Source: an uncultured Acidaminococcus sp. (GTDB taxonomy: Bacteria > Bacillota > Negativicutes > Acidaminococcales > Acidaminococcaceae). Taken from it: a stretch of DNA of 64,000 nt. The DNA lies in contig UPXT01000004.1 in assembly GCA_900538365.1 (NCBI GenBank), positions 20,484 to 84,483 on the forward strand. The letters run 5' to 3'. The notes beneath the pieces were generated by a model. It searched no databases, was not told where the DNA came from, and saw only the letters and a list, made by a program, of their open reading frames with translations. Shown in pieces: positions 42,565 through 51,498 of this stretch. Every line of letters starts with the position of its first letter. The stretch's first letter is position 1. Made by a program: the position numbers and the translations under genes.

Positions 42565-42631
42565 TTTATCCTGGAGCCAATGATCTGGCGCTGTTTTCTT
42601 CTGGGCGCCCGCTTCATTGGCTCCATTTTAT

Positions 42632-42639
42632 GATATAAT
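42632..42639 (+). promoter_or_regulatory. Extended -10 promoter of the lptD-like/heptose operon
   Basis: TG at 42631-42632, one base, TATAAT (42634-42639); no convincing -35. Confidence 0.5.
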
Positions 42640-42734
42640 AAAGAGAAGTATGACCAATCAGGGGAATGATTTTCCCTTTTTCCATAGTTCATGCGCCGCT
42701 TTGCGGTAATTTCATTGAGTGGAGGATATCCCTT

Positions 42735-44336
42735 ATGAACCAAAAGGCACTTGCCTTACTCGTTACCATGATGGTATGCATGCCGGGTGCGGCCTACGCC
42801 GCTAGGACATATGACGGCCAGCCCCTTGCCACGAAAAACGGTCCTGCCTATGAGCCGCAGACTGTCGATGATGTGGCCCGACGGGCCGCGCAAGCAGAAG
42901 CCATCCGCAAACTCCAGGATGAACCCGACCAGTTTGCGGAAGAGGCGATTCAGGCCAAGCAGGAAAGTGAAAAAGAAAAGAAGGCCCGAAAGGAGCGGGG
43001 AGAGGACAAAGCGACAAGCGAGTCCGATCTGCCTATCACCATTTATGGGGATCATGTCCTGTACCACTCCGATACGGGGGAATTTACAGCCAGCGGCAAT
43101 GTGCGCCTCTATCAGGGCACGCAGCGCCTTTATACGACAGAAGCCCGGGGCAATGCCTTGACAGGGGATGTGTACTTGCTCCAAGGGGGCCGCATGATTG
43201 ATCCCCCTAACACGACTGATTCCGATTGGGGCCATTATAATTTCAAGACCCAGACCGGGACTGTGCGCAATATGAAGGGAACGAACGGGGATGACCTCTA
43301 CAAGGCGGATATTGCCCACATCTATAAGGATCATGTGGACCTGGACCAAGGGGCGTCCGTAACGCGCTGCCCTGCTGTAGAGCATCCGCCATGCCTGGAA
43401 GTTAGGGCCGATCATGTGGTCATCTACCCCAATGACAAGATCATCGCCTATGGGGTCAAGGTCTATCTTAAAGGAAAGCACATCTATAGCCGCGACCGCT
43501 GGATCAACCGGCTGAACGATGGGGAAAACAAGCAGAGCTTTGTGCCCCATATTGGCTATGATGAAGATCAGGGAATCAAGCTGCGTTACAATTATTCCTA
43601 TGATTTCAGTGACCATAACACGCTGGACGCGGACATCAAATACTATTCCAAGATTGGCTGGCGTCCTATGTTTACGGATACTCAGGACGAACGGAATTTC
43701 TATGTCCGTTATATGGAAGGCTTTGACGAGGACGATAACAACAACTGGATCCGCAAGATGCATGATATCAAGGTGGGGTATAAGCCGCACCGGATTTCCG
43801 ATTCCCTGCCCCTTTCCTATTCTGCCTATGCAAGCCATGGGCTTTGGAAGGACAAGCGGATCAAGAGTTGGCATACGGAATATGCCGTCTTCCTGAACCA
43901 TGACCCGATTACCCTCATCCATGGCGACCGCCCCCTGACTTTGGGCCTTGGTGTGGGCCGCAAATGGATCAATGAGAGCGAGCGGGATTCTACCCGGAAG
44001 ACCTGGCTTTATTCGGCCACCCTGCGCAAGAACCTGGGTGCTGGGTTTAGCAGCTGGTTGGGCTACTATTGGGAAAAACGGCAGGCTTCCATCTTTGACT
44101 ACGGTCGTCCCGATATGGACAGGGAAGTCCAATTTGGTCTTTCCAAGACCTTTACGCCACGCGACAACGTGACCTTCATGACGCGCTATGACGAAGCCGG
44201 ACACAATATTTATGAGTATATCTGGAGATGGAGACACGATTTCTGCTGCTTCCGATTGACCTTTGAATATCGTGACAAACGCTATAAAGGCGGCGATGAT
44301 GAATGGAGTGTACAATATGAACTTTTCCGCTGGTAA
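42735..44336 (+). CDS. LptD/OstA-like LPS-assembly outer-membrane protein
   Basis: 533 residues with a signal peptide (about 1-22). A charged helical linker (about 60-95) leads to an OstA-N/LptA-like jelly-roll (about 97-220: ITIYGDHVLYHSDTGEFTAS, GNVRLYQGTQRLYTTEA), then a C-terminal barrel (about 265-533: YDEDQGIKLRYNYSYDF, FRLTFEYRDKRYKGG, ending in aromatic W). LptD inserts LPS into the outer leaflet. At 533 residues it is far shorter than the E. coli protein (about 780), so the barrel may have fewer strands. Cysteines occur in CPAVEHPPC and FCCF, possible disulfides. ATG 42735 after GGAGGATATCC; its end overlaps gmhA by 20 bases. Confidence 0.8.
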   Translation: MNQKALALLVTMMVCMPGAAYAARTYDGQPLATKNGPAYEPQTVDDVARRAAQAEAIRKLQDEPDQFAEEAIQAKQESEKEKKARKERGEDKATSESDLPITIYGDHVLYHSDTGEFTASGNVRLYQGTQRLYTTEARGNALTGDVYLLQGGRMIDPPNTTDSDWGHYNFKTQTGTVRNMKGTNGDDLYKADIAHIYKDHVDLDQGASVTRCPAVEHPPCLEVRADHVVIYPNDKIIAYGVKVYLKGKHIYSRDRWINRLNDGENKQSFVPHIGYDEDQGIKLRYNYSYDFSDHNTLDADIKYYSKIGWRPMFTDTQDERNFYVRYMEGFDEDDNNNWIRKMHDIKVGYKPHRISDSLPLSYSAYASHGLWKDKRIKSWHTEYAVFLNHDPITLIHGDRPLTLGLGVGRKWINESERDSTRKTWLYSATLRKNLGAGFSSWLGYYWEKRQASIFDYGRPDMDREVQFGLSKTFTPRDNVTFMTRYDEAGHNIYEYIWRWRHDFCCFRLTFEYRDKRYKGGDDEWSVQYELFRW

Positions 44337-44904
44337 TGCACGTGAACTCATTGATGGCCGTTTTCTGGAACATGAAAAGCTCGTCCACCGCGTCATGGGC
44401 AGCAAAAAGCTGATGAAGGACCTGGAAGACGCGGCCGGGCTCATGAAGATGACCCTTCTTTCAGGAAACAAGATCATGTTTTGCGGTAATGGCGGTTCCG
44501 CGGCCGATGCCCAGCATTGGGCGGCTGAAATCGTAGGTCGTTTCCAAAAGGAGCGGGCTGGTATGGCGGGACTTGCCCTGACGACGGATACGTCGATCTT
44601 GACCGCTGTGGGGAATGATTACGGCTATGACCGCATCTTTTCCCGTCAGGTCGAAGGACTGGGACGGGAAGGGGACCTTCTGGTCGGCATTTCCACGAGC
44701 GGCAACAGCAAAAACGTAGTGGAAGCCATCTTGATGGCGAAAAAAAAGGGCATCCGTACCTTAGGATTTACCGCCAAAGGCGGCGGCAAGATGGCGGAAC
44801 TCTGTGATCTCCTTCTTGCCGTCCCTACGGAAAACACGGCCCGGGCCCAGGAAATCCATGAAATCATGGGCCATATCCTTTGTGAATTGGTGGAATGGGA
44901 ATGA
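44317..44904 (+). CDS. gmhA: Sedoheptulose-7-phosphate isomerase GmhA
   Basis: 195 residues, a SIS-domain isomerase converting sedoheptulose 7-phosphate to D-glycero-D-manno-heptose 7-phosphate, first step of ADP-heptose synthesis. Motifs: FCGNGGSAADAQHWAAEIVGRF, LTTDTSILTAVGNDYG, VGISTSGNSKNV and the C-terminal QEIHEIMGHILCELVE. The frame opens at 44263, but ATG 44317 gives the normal length and overlaps the lptD-like gene end. Confidence 0.94.
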   Translation: MNFSAGNARELIDGRFLEHEKLVHRVMGSKKLMKDLEDAAGLMKMTLLSGNKIMFCGNGGSAADAQHWAAEIVGRFQKERAGMAGLALTTDTSILTAVGNDYGYDRIFSRQVEGLGREGDLLVGISTSGNSKNVVEAILMAKKKGIRTLGFTAKGGGKMAELCDLLLAVPTENTARAQEIHEIMGHILCELVEWE

Positions 44905-46379
44905 ACAGTCAATCTGTGATTGAATTATTGACCGAAAAAATCACGCATCTGCGCATTGCCGTGATTGGTGATGTTATGCTTGACCGCTACGCCTATGGGG
45001 AGGTGCGCCGCATATCCCCGGAGGCTCCGGTTCCCGTCACGCGTGTAAAACGGCTGACCTCCGTTTTGGGCGGTGCCGGCAATGTGGCGGCAAACCTGGC
45101 AGGCCTGGGGGTCCAGGTCTATGTGGCGGGCATGACGGGGGAAGACGATCACCGCCGCGTCCTTGAGAAGAAACTTCGGGAGCTGGGAATTGATTACAGC
45201 GGCCTCATTGCTTCGCCCAAACGCAGCACCATTACCAAGATGCGTATCATTGGCGCGCGGCAGCAGATGCTGCGTCTTGACTTCGAGGAACCGGGGGATC
45301 TCCTGCCCGATGAGGAACAGGCTCTTCTCCAGTGGCTCCGCAAGCGCCTTGATGAGGGACTTGACGGGATCGTCCTTTCGGATTATGCCAAAGGAACCTG
45401 TTCAGATCGTTTCTGCCAGATGGTCATCACCCAGGCAAAGGCGGCCCATGTACCGGTCCTTGTCGATCCCAAAGGGTCCGACTGGTCCAAGTATCGAGGC
45501 TGCGATTTCATTACGCCCAATGTCAAGGAAATGTGTGAAGCGGCAGGAAAGGTTGTTCCCAATGTAACGCCTGCCTTGGTGGAACTGGCCCAACAGGCCC
45601 GCGAAACCTTTGATATCCGCTATGTGGTCGTCACTCGTTCGGAAAAGGGCGTTACCCTTGTTGGAAAAGATGACGTCATTACAAAAGCCGCCACGGCACA
45701 GGAAGTCTTTGATGTTTCTGGTGCAGGGGATACGGTTGCCTCCGTGCTCCTTGCGGCCATTTCGGGAAAGCTTTCCCTTGCTGATGCCTTGGAGTTATCC
45801 AATAAAGCGGCGGGGATTGTTGTTTCCAAGGTGGGAACCTATCCTGTCCATAAAGAAGAACTGCTTCGTGAGATCCTTGCTGATTCGCAGCCAGAAAGCC
45901 TCGACTATCGGCCTATGACCTGGGATGAAATGGCCCGGCTTACAAGGACCTGGCAGCAGGCAGGAGAGACCGTTGTCTTTACCAATGGCTGCTTCGATAT
46001 TCTCCATGCCGGCCATGTGCAGTACCTGCAGCAGGCCGCCCAGCTGGGAGATCATTTGATCATTGGCGTCAATACGGACGACTCCGTGCGGCGTCTCAAG
46101 GGACAGACGCGTCCTTTTAATCACGAAACGGATCGGGCAAGGCTGCTTGCCAGTCTCCGTGATGTCGACGCCGTAGCCTTATTTGGGGAAGATACGCCGA
46201 CGGAACTGATCAAAAAGATTCGCCCCGATATTCTCGTCAAGGGCGGCGATTACAAGAAGGAAGAGGTGGCTGGCCGGGAATATGCACGGGCGGTAGAAAT
46301 CCTGCCCTTCAAGGAAGGCTATTCCACGACAGGAATTGTTGAAAAGATTGTTGCACTTGTGAAGGAGGGCAAACTATGA
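44901..46379 (+). CDS. hldE: Bifunctional heptose 7-phosphate kinase / heptose 1-phosphate adenylyltransferase HldE
   Basis: 492 residues. Residues about 1-325 are a PfkB-type sugar kinase (VIGDVMLDRYAYGEV, VLGGAGNVAANLAGLG, FDVSGAGDTVASVLLAA) making heptose 1,7-bisphosphate; about 345-490 are the nucleotidyltransferase (FTNGCFDILHAGHVQYLQQA with HAGH) making ADP-heptose. The fused form is that of enterobacteria. ATG 44901 overlaps the gmhA stop as ATGA after GGTGGA; ATG 44895 is an alternative. Confidence 0.96.
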   Translation: MNSQSVIELLTEKITHLRIAVIGDVMLDRYAYGEVRRISPEAPVPVTRVKRLTSVLGGAGNVAANLAGLGVQVYVAGMTGEDDHRRVLEKKLRELGIDYSGLIASPKRSTITKMRIIGARQQMLRLDFEEPGDLLPDEEQALLQWLRKRLDEGLDGIVLSDYAKGTCSDRFCQMVITQAKAAHVPVLVDPKGSDWSKYRGCDFITPNVKEMCEAAGKVVPNVTPALVELAQQARETFDIRYVVVTRSEKGVTLVGKDDVITKAATAQEVFDVSGAGDTVASVLLAAISGKLSLADALELSNKAAGIVVSKVGTYPVHKEELLREILADSQPESLDYRPMTWDEMARLTRTWQQAGETVVFTNGCFDILHAGHVQYLQQAAQLGDHLIIGVNTDDSVRRLKGQTRPFNHETDRARLLASLRDVDAVALFGEDTPTELIKKIRPDILVKGGDYKKEEVAGREYARAVEILPFKEGYSTTGIVEKIVALVKEGKL

Positions 46380-47341
46380 TTATTGTAACCGGTGGTGCCG
46401 GTTTTATCGGCAGCAACATCGTAAAAGGTCTGAACGACCAAGGCCGGGATGATATCCTTGTTGTCGATAACCTGACCAATATGGTGAAATTCAAGAATAT
46501 CCAGGGTCTCAAGGTTATGGATTACTGCGATAAGCTGGACTTCATCGAAGACGTGAAAAATGGCAAATGGAACCATGCGCCCATCGAAGTCATCTTCCAC
46601 GAAGGCGCCTGCTCCGATACGATGGAATATAACGGCAAGTATATGATGGAAAATAACTTCCAGTATACAAAGACCTTGATGCACTTTGCCATGGACCGCA
46701 AGATCCAATTCCTCTATGCTTCTTCGGCGTCAACTTATGGCAGCGGCCAGAAAGGATTCCGCGAAGAACCAGCCTGTGAAGAGGCCCTCAATGTCTATGC
46801 TTTTTCCAAACTCTTTTTTGACAACTATGCCCGCCGCTATTTTGACAAGGCGGAAAGCCAGATTGCGGGCTTCCGGTATTTCAACGTCTACGGACCTCAG
46901 GAAAACCACAAGGGCAAGATGGCTTCCATGGTACGCCAGATGTTCCTTCAGTGGCAGAAAGACCATGAGGTCAAGCTCTTTGGCGAATATGATGGCTATG
47001 GCCCAGGTGAACAGACAAGGGACTTCATCTACGTCAAAGATGTCGTCAAGGTACTTTTTTATTTCTGGCAGCATCCGGAACTAAAGGGTGTCTATAACTT
47101 GGGAACGGGCAAAGCCCATACCTTTAACGAGATGGCAAAAGCCGTCCTGGACTTTTTTGGCAGCGGAAAGCTCGTTTACGTTCCGTTCCCGGAGGTCCTC
47201 AAGGGGAAATACCAAAGCTATACCCAGGCAGATACGACAAAACTCCTTCAAACGGGCTATGATGGCGGATTTACGGATTTTGCCGAGGCCGTCAAGGAAT
47301 ACTGCGGCGTACTCCAGGCCTCTGACGGATATTATCGCTAA
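46376..47341 (+). CDS. hldD: ADP-L-glycero-D-manno-heptose 6-epimerase HldD
   Basis: 321 residues, an extended short-chain dehydrogenase that inverts C6 of ADP-heptose with bound NADP. Seen: IVTGGAGFIGSNIVKGLN, IFHEGACSDT, SSASTYGSG and the catalytic YAFSK (YxxxK) with RYFNVYGPQENHKGKMAS. Overlaps hldE by 4 bases. It completes the pathway begun by gmhA, hldE and gmhB. Confidence 0.96.
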   Translation: MIIVTGGAGFIGSNIVKGLNDQGRDDILVVDNLTNMVKFKNIQGLKVMDYCDKLDFIEDVKNGKWNHAPIEVIFHEGACSDTMEYNGKYMMENNFQYTKTLMHFAMDRKIQFLYASSASTYGSGQKGFREEPACEEALNVYAFSKLFFDNYARRYFDKAESQIAGFRYFNVYGPQENHKGKMASMVRQMFLQWQKDHEVKLFGEYDGYGPGEQTRDFIYVKDVVKVLFYFWQHPELKGVYNLGTGKAHTFNEMAKAVLDFFGSGKLVYVPFPEVLKGKYQSYTQADTTKLLQTGYDGGFTDFAEAVKEYCGVLQASDGYYR

Positions 47342-47352
47342 GGAGGATGGCT

Positions 47353-47898
47353 GTGGGACAAAAAGCCGTATTTCTTGACCGCGACGGTGTCCTTGATGTG
47401 GACACGGGATATATCAGCCGTCCGGAAAAGCTTCAGTGGATTCCAGGCGCCAAAACAGCCTTGGCACGGCTGAATCAGCTAGGATACGCTGTTTTTGTCG
47501 TAACAAACCAAAGCGGGATTGCAAGGGGATACTATACCGTAGAGGACATGAAGGCTCTTCATGCTTTCATGGCGGCGGAAATCGAAAAGGCCGGCGGTCA
47601 GATCACCCATTTTTATTACTGTCCCCATCATCCAACAAAAGGGACTGTCAAGGAGCTGGTGCATCCTTGCTCTTGCCGTAAACCCCAGCCTGGCATGATC
47701 CTGCAGGCTTTTTCTGATTACGCTCTTTTGCGGGACGGCTCCTTTCTCATCGGCGACCGCCAAAGCGATATCGACGCTGCTCTTGCAGCAGGCCTGCCGG
47801 GCTATCTCTTCCAGGAAGAAAATCTGGATGAATTTTTGCAAAAAATCTTGGGCATCGAGGCGAATGGACGTGGACTATCAGAACATCCTCATTATTAA
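47353..47898 (+). CDS. gmhB: D,D-heptose 1,7-bisphosphate phosphatase GmhB
   Basis: 181 residues, HAD-superfamily phosphatase acting between the two HldE activities. FLDRDGVLDVD gives the DxD nucleophile, VVTNQSG the second motif, CPHHPTKG ... HPCSCRKP the zinc cluster of the family and IGDRQSDIDAA the metal-binding end. GTG 47353 is preferred because AAGGAGG directly abuts the alternative ATG 47347. It overlaps the next gene by 35 bases. Confidence 0.94.
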   Translation: MGQKAVFLDRDGVLDVDTGYISRPEKLQWIPGAKTALARLNQLGYAVFVVTNQSGIARGYYTVEDMKALHAFMAAEIEKAGGQITHFYYCPHHPTKGTVKELVHPCSCRKPQPGMILQAFSDYALLRDGSFLIGDRQSDIDAALAAGLPGYLFQEENLDEFLQKILGIEANGRGLSEHPHY

Positions 47899-48916
47899 AA
47901 TGAGCTCCCTCGGGGACGTGATCCATACGCTTCCCTTTGCGGGTGCCCTGCGGCAGCGTTTCCCCAAGGCCCGGATCTCGTGGCTTGTCCATCCCCAGTT
48001 TGGTGCCTTTATTCCAGGACCCCCCATCATTGATGAGGTCCTTTATTTTGATAAGGCTGCTTTCAATAAAATGGATCTCAAGGGAAAATGGCGCACGCTG
48101 AAAACCTTGCGTCATACCCTCCATGAAAAACACTTTGATCTCGTGATTGATATGCAGGGCCTTTTCAAAAGTGCGGTCATGAGTCTTTTGACGGGAACGG
48201 CAACCCGCATTGGCTATGGGGAAATGAGGGAAGGCAGCGGTCTTGTTTCTAAGGCCATCATTGGACCCCATATCAAGGACCATGTCATTGAACGCTATCT
48301 TGATGTCGCCCGGTTTTTGGGTGCGGACGTAAAGGAAGTGTCCTTTCCCATGCCGACCCTGCAGCATGAAACGGAGACGGTCCAAAAAAAGCTTGCCGCC
48401 TTAGGCTTGGCTCAAGGGTCGCCCTACATTGTCCTTGCGCCCGGCGCAAGGTGGGAGACCAAAAGGTGGCCTGCCGACCATTTTGCCAAACTGGCCCAAA
48501 AGTTCATGGATGAGGGATACAGCGTGGTCCTTTGCGGCGCACCCGATGATGCCAAACTAGGGGAGCGAATCCGCGAAATGACCAATTATCCAAAACAGCT
48601 CTTTGATCTAATAGGCCGCACGAGCCTGCGGGAACTGGGGGCCCTCATCAAAGGGGCACTTTTTTATGTGAGCGCTGATACGGGGCCACTGCATATTGCA
48701 ACCGCTTTCAAGAAAGACCTGGTCGCCCTTTATGGACCGACCCGCCCGGACCGCACGGGCCCTTATGGGGATGCGGGGGCTACGATTCTTGTAAGCCCTG
48801 AGTCCTGTGCCGGCTGCCTCAATAAAACCTGCAGTCATTGGACCTGCATGGCCGCCATTACACCGGATGCCGTCTTTCAGGAATTTCAAAAGAAAGTAGG
48901 AAAGAACCATGATTGA
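47864..48916 (+). CDS. Lipopolysaccharide heptosyltransferase (GT9), WaaC-like
   Basis: 350 residues, GT-B fold, family 9. Starts NILIIKMSSLGDVIHTLPF, the WaaC/WaaF opening; the donor-binding half has VLAPGARWETKRWPADHFAKL and YVSADTGPLHIATAF. It should move L-glycero-D-manno-heptose from ADP-heptose to the lipid A-Kdo core on the inner membrane. A Cys-rich end (CAGCLNKTCSHWTCM) is common in the family. ATG 47864 after GAGG; overlaps gmhB and the next GT9 gene (8 bases), so all are coupled. Confidence 0.88.
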   Translation: MDVDYQNILIIKMSSLGDVIHTLPFAGALRQRFPKARISWLVHPQFGAFIPGPPIIDEVLYFDKAAFNKMDLKGKWRTLKTLRHTLHEKHFDLVIDMQGLFKSAVMSLLTGTATRIGYGEMREGSGLVSKAIIGPHIKDHVIERYLDVARFLGADVKEVSFPMPTLQHETETVQKKLAALGLAQGSPYIVLAPGARWETKRWPADHFAKLAQKFMDEGYSVVLCGAPDDAKLGERIREMTNYPKQLFDLIGRTSLRELGALIKGALFYVSADTGPLHIATAFKKDLVALYGPTRPDRTGPYGDAGATILVSPESCAGCLNKTCSHWTCMAAITPDAVFQEFQKKVGKNHD

Positions 48917-49937
48917 CCTTTCCCATAAGAAAATCATCGTGACCTTCCTTATGCATCTTGGGGATCTTGTGCTGACAACGCCCTTTATCCACGCACTGAG
49001 AAAAGCGGCGCCTACGGCAGAAATCACCTATCTTGTGGATGAAAAATTAAAGGATGTGGTCCTCCACAATCCATATATCGACCATGTGTGGACCATCGAT
49101 AAAAAAGGACGGGACAATCATCTTCGAGCACTCTGGGCCATGGGACAGAAGATTACGGACGGGCACTTTGATGTTCTCATCAACCTTCACCCCAATGAGC
49201 GCTGCTCCTTTATCGATGCCGTGGCCCGGGTACCTGTCAAGGTGGGCGCCAGTCATTTACTCTTCCGCGGTTTTTTTGATCCCTACATCAAGTTGAACCG
49301 TACCCTTCACGCCGCCGATATGTATCTTGATGTTCTCACCCGTTTGGGCGTGACCCATTTAGAACATAATGGTCTGGAAGTTTTCCCTGGCAAGGCGGAT
49401 TTCCACAAAGCCGAAGCCTTTTGGCAGGAGGCGGGCCTATCCCCGGAAAAGGGGCTGGTGGGCTTTAACATCGGAAGTGCCGTTGAAACAAAACGCTGGG
49501 CACCGGAACGCTTTGCCGCTGTTGCCGATACTCTTAAGGAAGAAGGCTATGAAACCGTCTTTTTTGGCGGTCCTATGGACCGGGAGATGGTGGAGGCCGC
49601 CATTTCCAAGATGAAGACAACGCCCCTTGTGGCCACAGGGAAGTTTTCCATTGGCGAACTGGCAGCTGCCATGAGCCGCTGTCAGCTTATTATCACCAAT
49701 GACAGTGGTCCCATGCATGTAGCCATCAGTCAAAAAGTCCCCATCGTGGCCATGTATGGACCGAGTCATCCCGATCTTTATGGACCTTACACGAAGGAGG
49801 CCATCATCGTAAAGGCCATCCCCCCCTGTGATGGGTGCCGCAGCGGCATGAAGCATCACTGCGAGGATATGCGCTGCATGCGCCTGCTTACTGTGGACCA
49901 GGTACTCAGTGCTGCCCATACGATCCTGCGGCGCTGA
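48909..49937 (+). CDS. Second GT9 heptosyltransferase (WaaF/WaaQ-like)
   Basis: 342 residues with the same fold: IVTFLMHLGDLVLTTPFIHALRK, VGFNIGSAVETKRWAPERF, LIITNDSGPMHVAIS and a Cys-rich tail (CDGCRSGMKHHCEDMRCM). Probably adds a further inner-core heptose. Which of the two genes acts first cannot be told from sequence. Last of the heptose block; the next gene follows after 20 bases. Confidence 0.87.
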   Translation: MIDLSHKKIIVTFLMHLGDLVLTTPFIHALRKAAPTAEITYLVDEKLKDVVLHNPYIDHVWTIDKKGRDNHLRALWAMGQKITDGHFDVLINLHPNERCSFIDAVARVPVKVGASHLLFRGFFDPYIKLNRTLHAADMYLDVLTRLGVTHLEHNGLEVFPGKADFHKAEAFWQEAGLSPEKGLVGFNIGSAVETKRWAPERFAAVADTLKEEGYETVFFGGPMDREMVEAAISKMKTTPLVATGKFSIGELAAAMSRCQLIITNDSGPMHVAISQKVPIVAMYGPSHPDLYGPYTKEAIIVKAIPPCDGCRSGMKHHCEDMRCMRLLTVDQVLSAAHTILRR

Positions 49938-49957
49938 GACAAAAAGGAGGAGAAGCG

Positions 49958-50188
49958 ATGGCGGAAAAAGAATTCAGCTATGAAATCATCAAACAGGTTG
50001 CTGTCCTTTCTAAAAGCGCGAAAGGGTGGACCAAGGAAATCAATGTGATTTCCTGGAATGGCGGAACGCCAAAGTATGACATTCGCGACTGGGCACCGGA
50101 CCACAGTAAAATGAGTAAGGGCGTGACCTTATCAGTTGAAGAAACAGCCCATCTCGTGAAAGCCCTTCAGGAAGAAGAACTTCTCTAG
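49958..50188 (+). CDS. YdbC-like PC4-domain protein
   Basis: 76 residues: a small single-stranded-nucleic-acid-binding fold related to eukaryotic PC4. Pattern FSYEIIKQVAVLSKSAKGWTKEIN, ISWNGGTPKYDIRDWAPDHSKMSKGVTL, then a C-terminal helix. ATG 49958 lies after AAAAAGGAGGAGAAGCG; the longer frame from 49835 overlaps the heptosyltransferase gene. Role is unclear; YdbC homologues bind ssDNA. Confidence 0.85.
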   Translation: MAEKEFSYEIIKQVAVLSKSAKGWTKEINVISWNGGTPKYDIRDWAPDHSKMSKGVTLSVEETAHLVKALQEEELL

Positions 50189-50204
50189 AAGGAAAAGTCA
50201 CCTG

Positions 50205-50233
50205 TTGACTCTTTTTATAGGCTTCGATATAGT
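50205..50233 (+). promoter_or_regulatory. Promoter of the DUF3084 - nuclease pair
   Basis: TTGACT (50205-50210), 17-base spacer, TATAGT (50228-50233). Confidence 0.75.
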
Positions 50234-50304
50234 AAAGATAACAAGGGAGGAATCTCCCAAGTGGTCCTTGTGACTACTAGACCAACAAGAAGGGAGGACC
50301 GAAT

Positions 50305-51498
50305 ATGCTTGGCATTGTATTGATCCTAGTCCTTGCCCTCATGGGCGGGCTCATCGCTTATTTAGGTGACAAACTTGGCAGTAAGATTGGCAAAAAAAGA
50401 CTCAGCCTATTCGGCCTTCGCCCTCATGATACTTCGGTCCTTATGACCATCATCAGCGGCATCCTCGTTGCTGCCATGACCATGGGCGTCCTGACCGTCA
50501 GCAGCAAGGAAGTACGGACCGCGCTTTTTGGCATGAAAAAGCTTCAGGAAGAACTGCGGACCCTGACCGCTTCCCGTGATGATGCAAAACGGGAGCTGTC
50601 GGCCCAAAGCACCACCATCAAGGAACTGGACCGCCAGATTGGTGAGGCCCAAAAAGCCTTGACCCAGGCAAAAAGCGAAAAAGAGGCGGCTGAGGCCCAA
50701 ATGGAAGAAGCCCGCAGCAGCCTAGCGTCCATGCAGGCGCAGTATGAAGAGGCCAGTCAGCGTCTGGAAGCGGCCCAACGGCAGGCCGCAGAAGCCGAAA
50801 AAGCCCGTGACAACTTGAAGCGAGACGTCAAGGATCTGGAAGAACAGGCCAGGAAGCTCCGTGAAAATATCGTGACCATACGGGAAGGTAACGTGGTCTT
50901 CCGCAGCGGGGAAATTCTTTTCTCTGGATCCCTGCAGGGGGGACTCAATAAGGAAGATACCCAAAAAGAGATGGAAGCTTTCTTGAATGCGGCTAACCAT
51001 GCCGTGGGTGAACGCGTGGGAACGCCACCTGGCACGCCTGTCATTTGGCTCAGCAAGGATTCTGTGGAACAAACGGCCCGTGAACTGTCCCAGCAGAAAG
51101 GAACCATGTATGTCCGGCTGTGCGCAGCAGGAAACATCCTTTCCGGGGAAGTGGTTGTCAGCCGGTTGGAAATGACGCCCAATACCATTGTCTATCATAA
51201 CGGTGATACGATCTTGCGCCAAACCATTACCGTCAAACCCAATACAGAGCAGGTTGACCTTGCCCTGATGGCCTTTTTGAAGGACGTCAACCGCATGGCC
51301 CAGGCAGGCGGGGTCATTCCCGATCCCTTGACAGGGAAAGTCGGCGCCATCTCAAGCAGCGACCTTGTCCGTGCCAGCGAGCATATTTCTGAACTGGGCG
51401 GTCATGTGACCATTACGGCAAAGGCAAAACAGGACGTGACTGTTGCAGGACCGGTGGTCCTTGAATTCGTCATCCGTTTGGCGGAGGAAAACGAATGA
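50305..51498 (+). CDS. DUF3084-family membrane coiled-coil protein
   Basis: 397 residues. Two membrane helices (about 3-20 and 45-67) enclose a GDKLGSKIGKKRLSLFGLRP loop typical of DUF3084; then a long Ala/Glu/Lys coiled coil (about 75-195) and a C-terminal globular part (about 196-395) with VFRSGEILFSGSL and GPVVLEFVIRLAEE. Function of the family is unknown. It overlaps the nuclease gene by 4 bases; DUF3084 genes are found next to RuvC-fold genes in other phyla such as cyanobacteria (from memory), so the pair may act together. Confidence 0.85.
   Translation: MLGIVLILVLALMGGLIAYLGDKLGSKIGKKRLSLFGLRPHDTSVLMTIISGILVAAMTMGVLTVSSKEVRTALFGMKKLQEELRTLTASRDDAKRELSAQSTTIKELDRQIGEAQKALTQAKSEKEAAEAQMEEARSSLASMQAQYEEASQRLEAAQRQAAEAEKARDNLKRDVKDLEEQARKLRENIVTIREGNVVFRSGEILFSGSLQGGLNKEDTQKEMEAFLNAANHAVGERVGTPPGTPVIWLSKDSVEQTARELSQQKGTMYVRLCAAGNILSGEVVVSRLEMTPNTIVYHNGDTILRQTITVKPNTEQVDLALMAFLKDVNRMAQAGGVIPDPLTGKVGAISSSDLVRASEHISELGGHVTITAKAKQDVTVAGPVVLEFVIRLAEENE

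Noticed and set aside
42756..44477. 573-codon minus-strand frame opposite the lptD-like gene
   Set aside because: It runs across two real genes (lptD-like and gmhA) and shows no domain.
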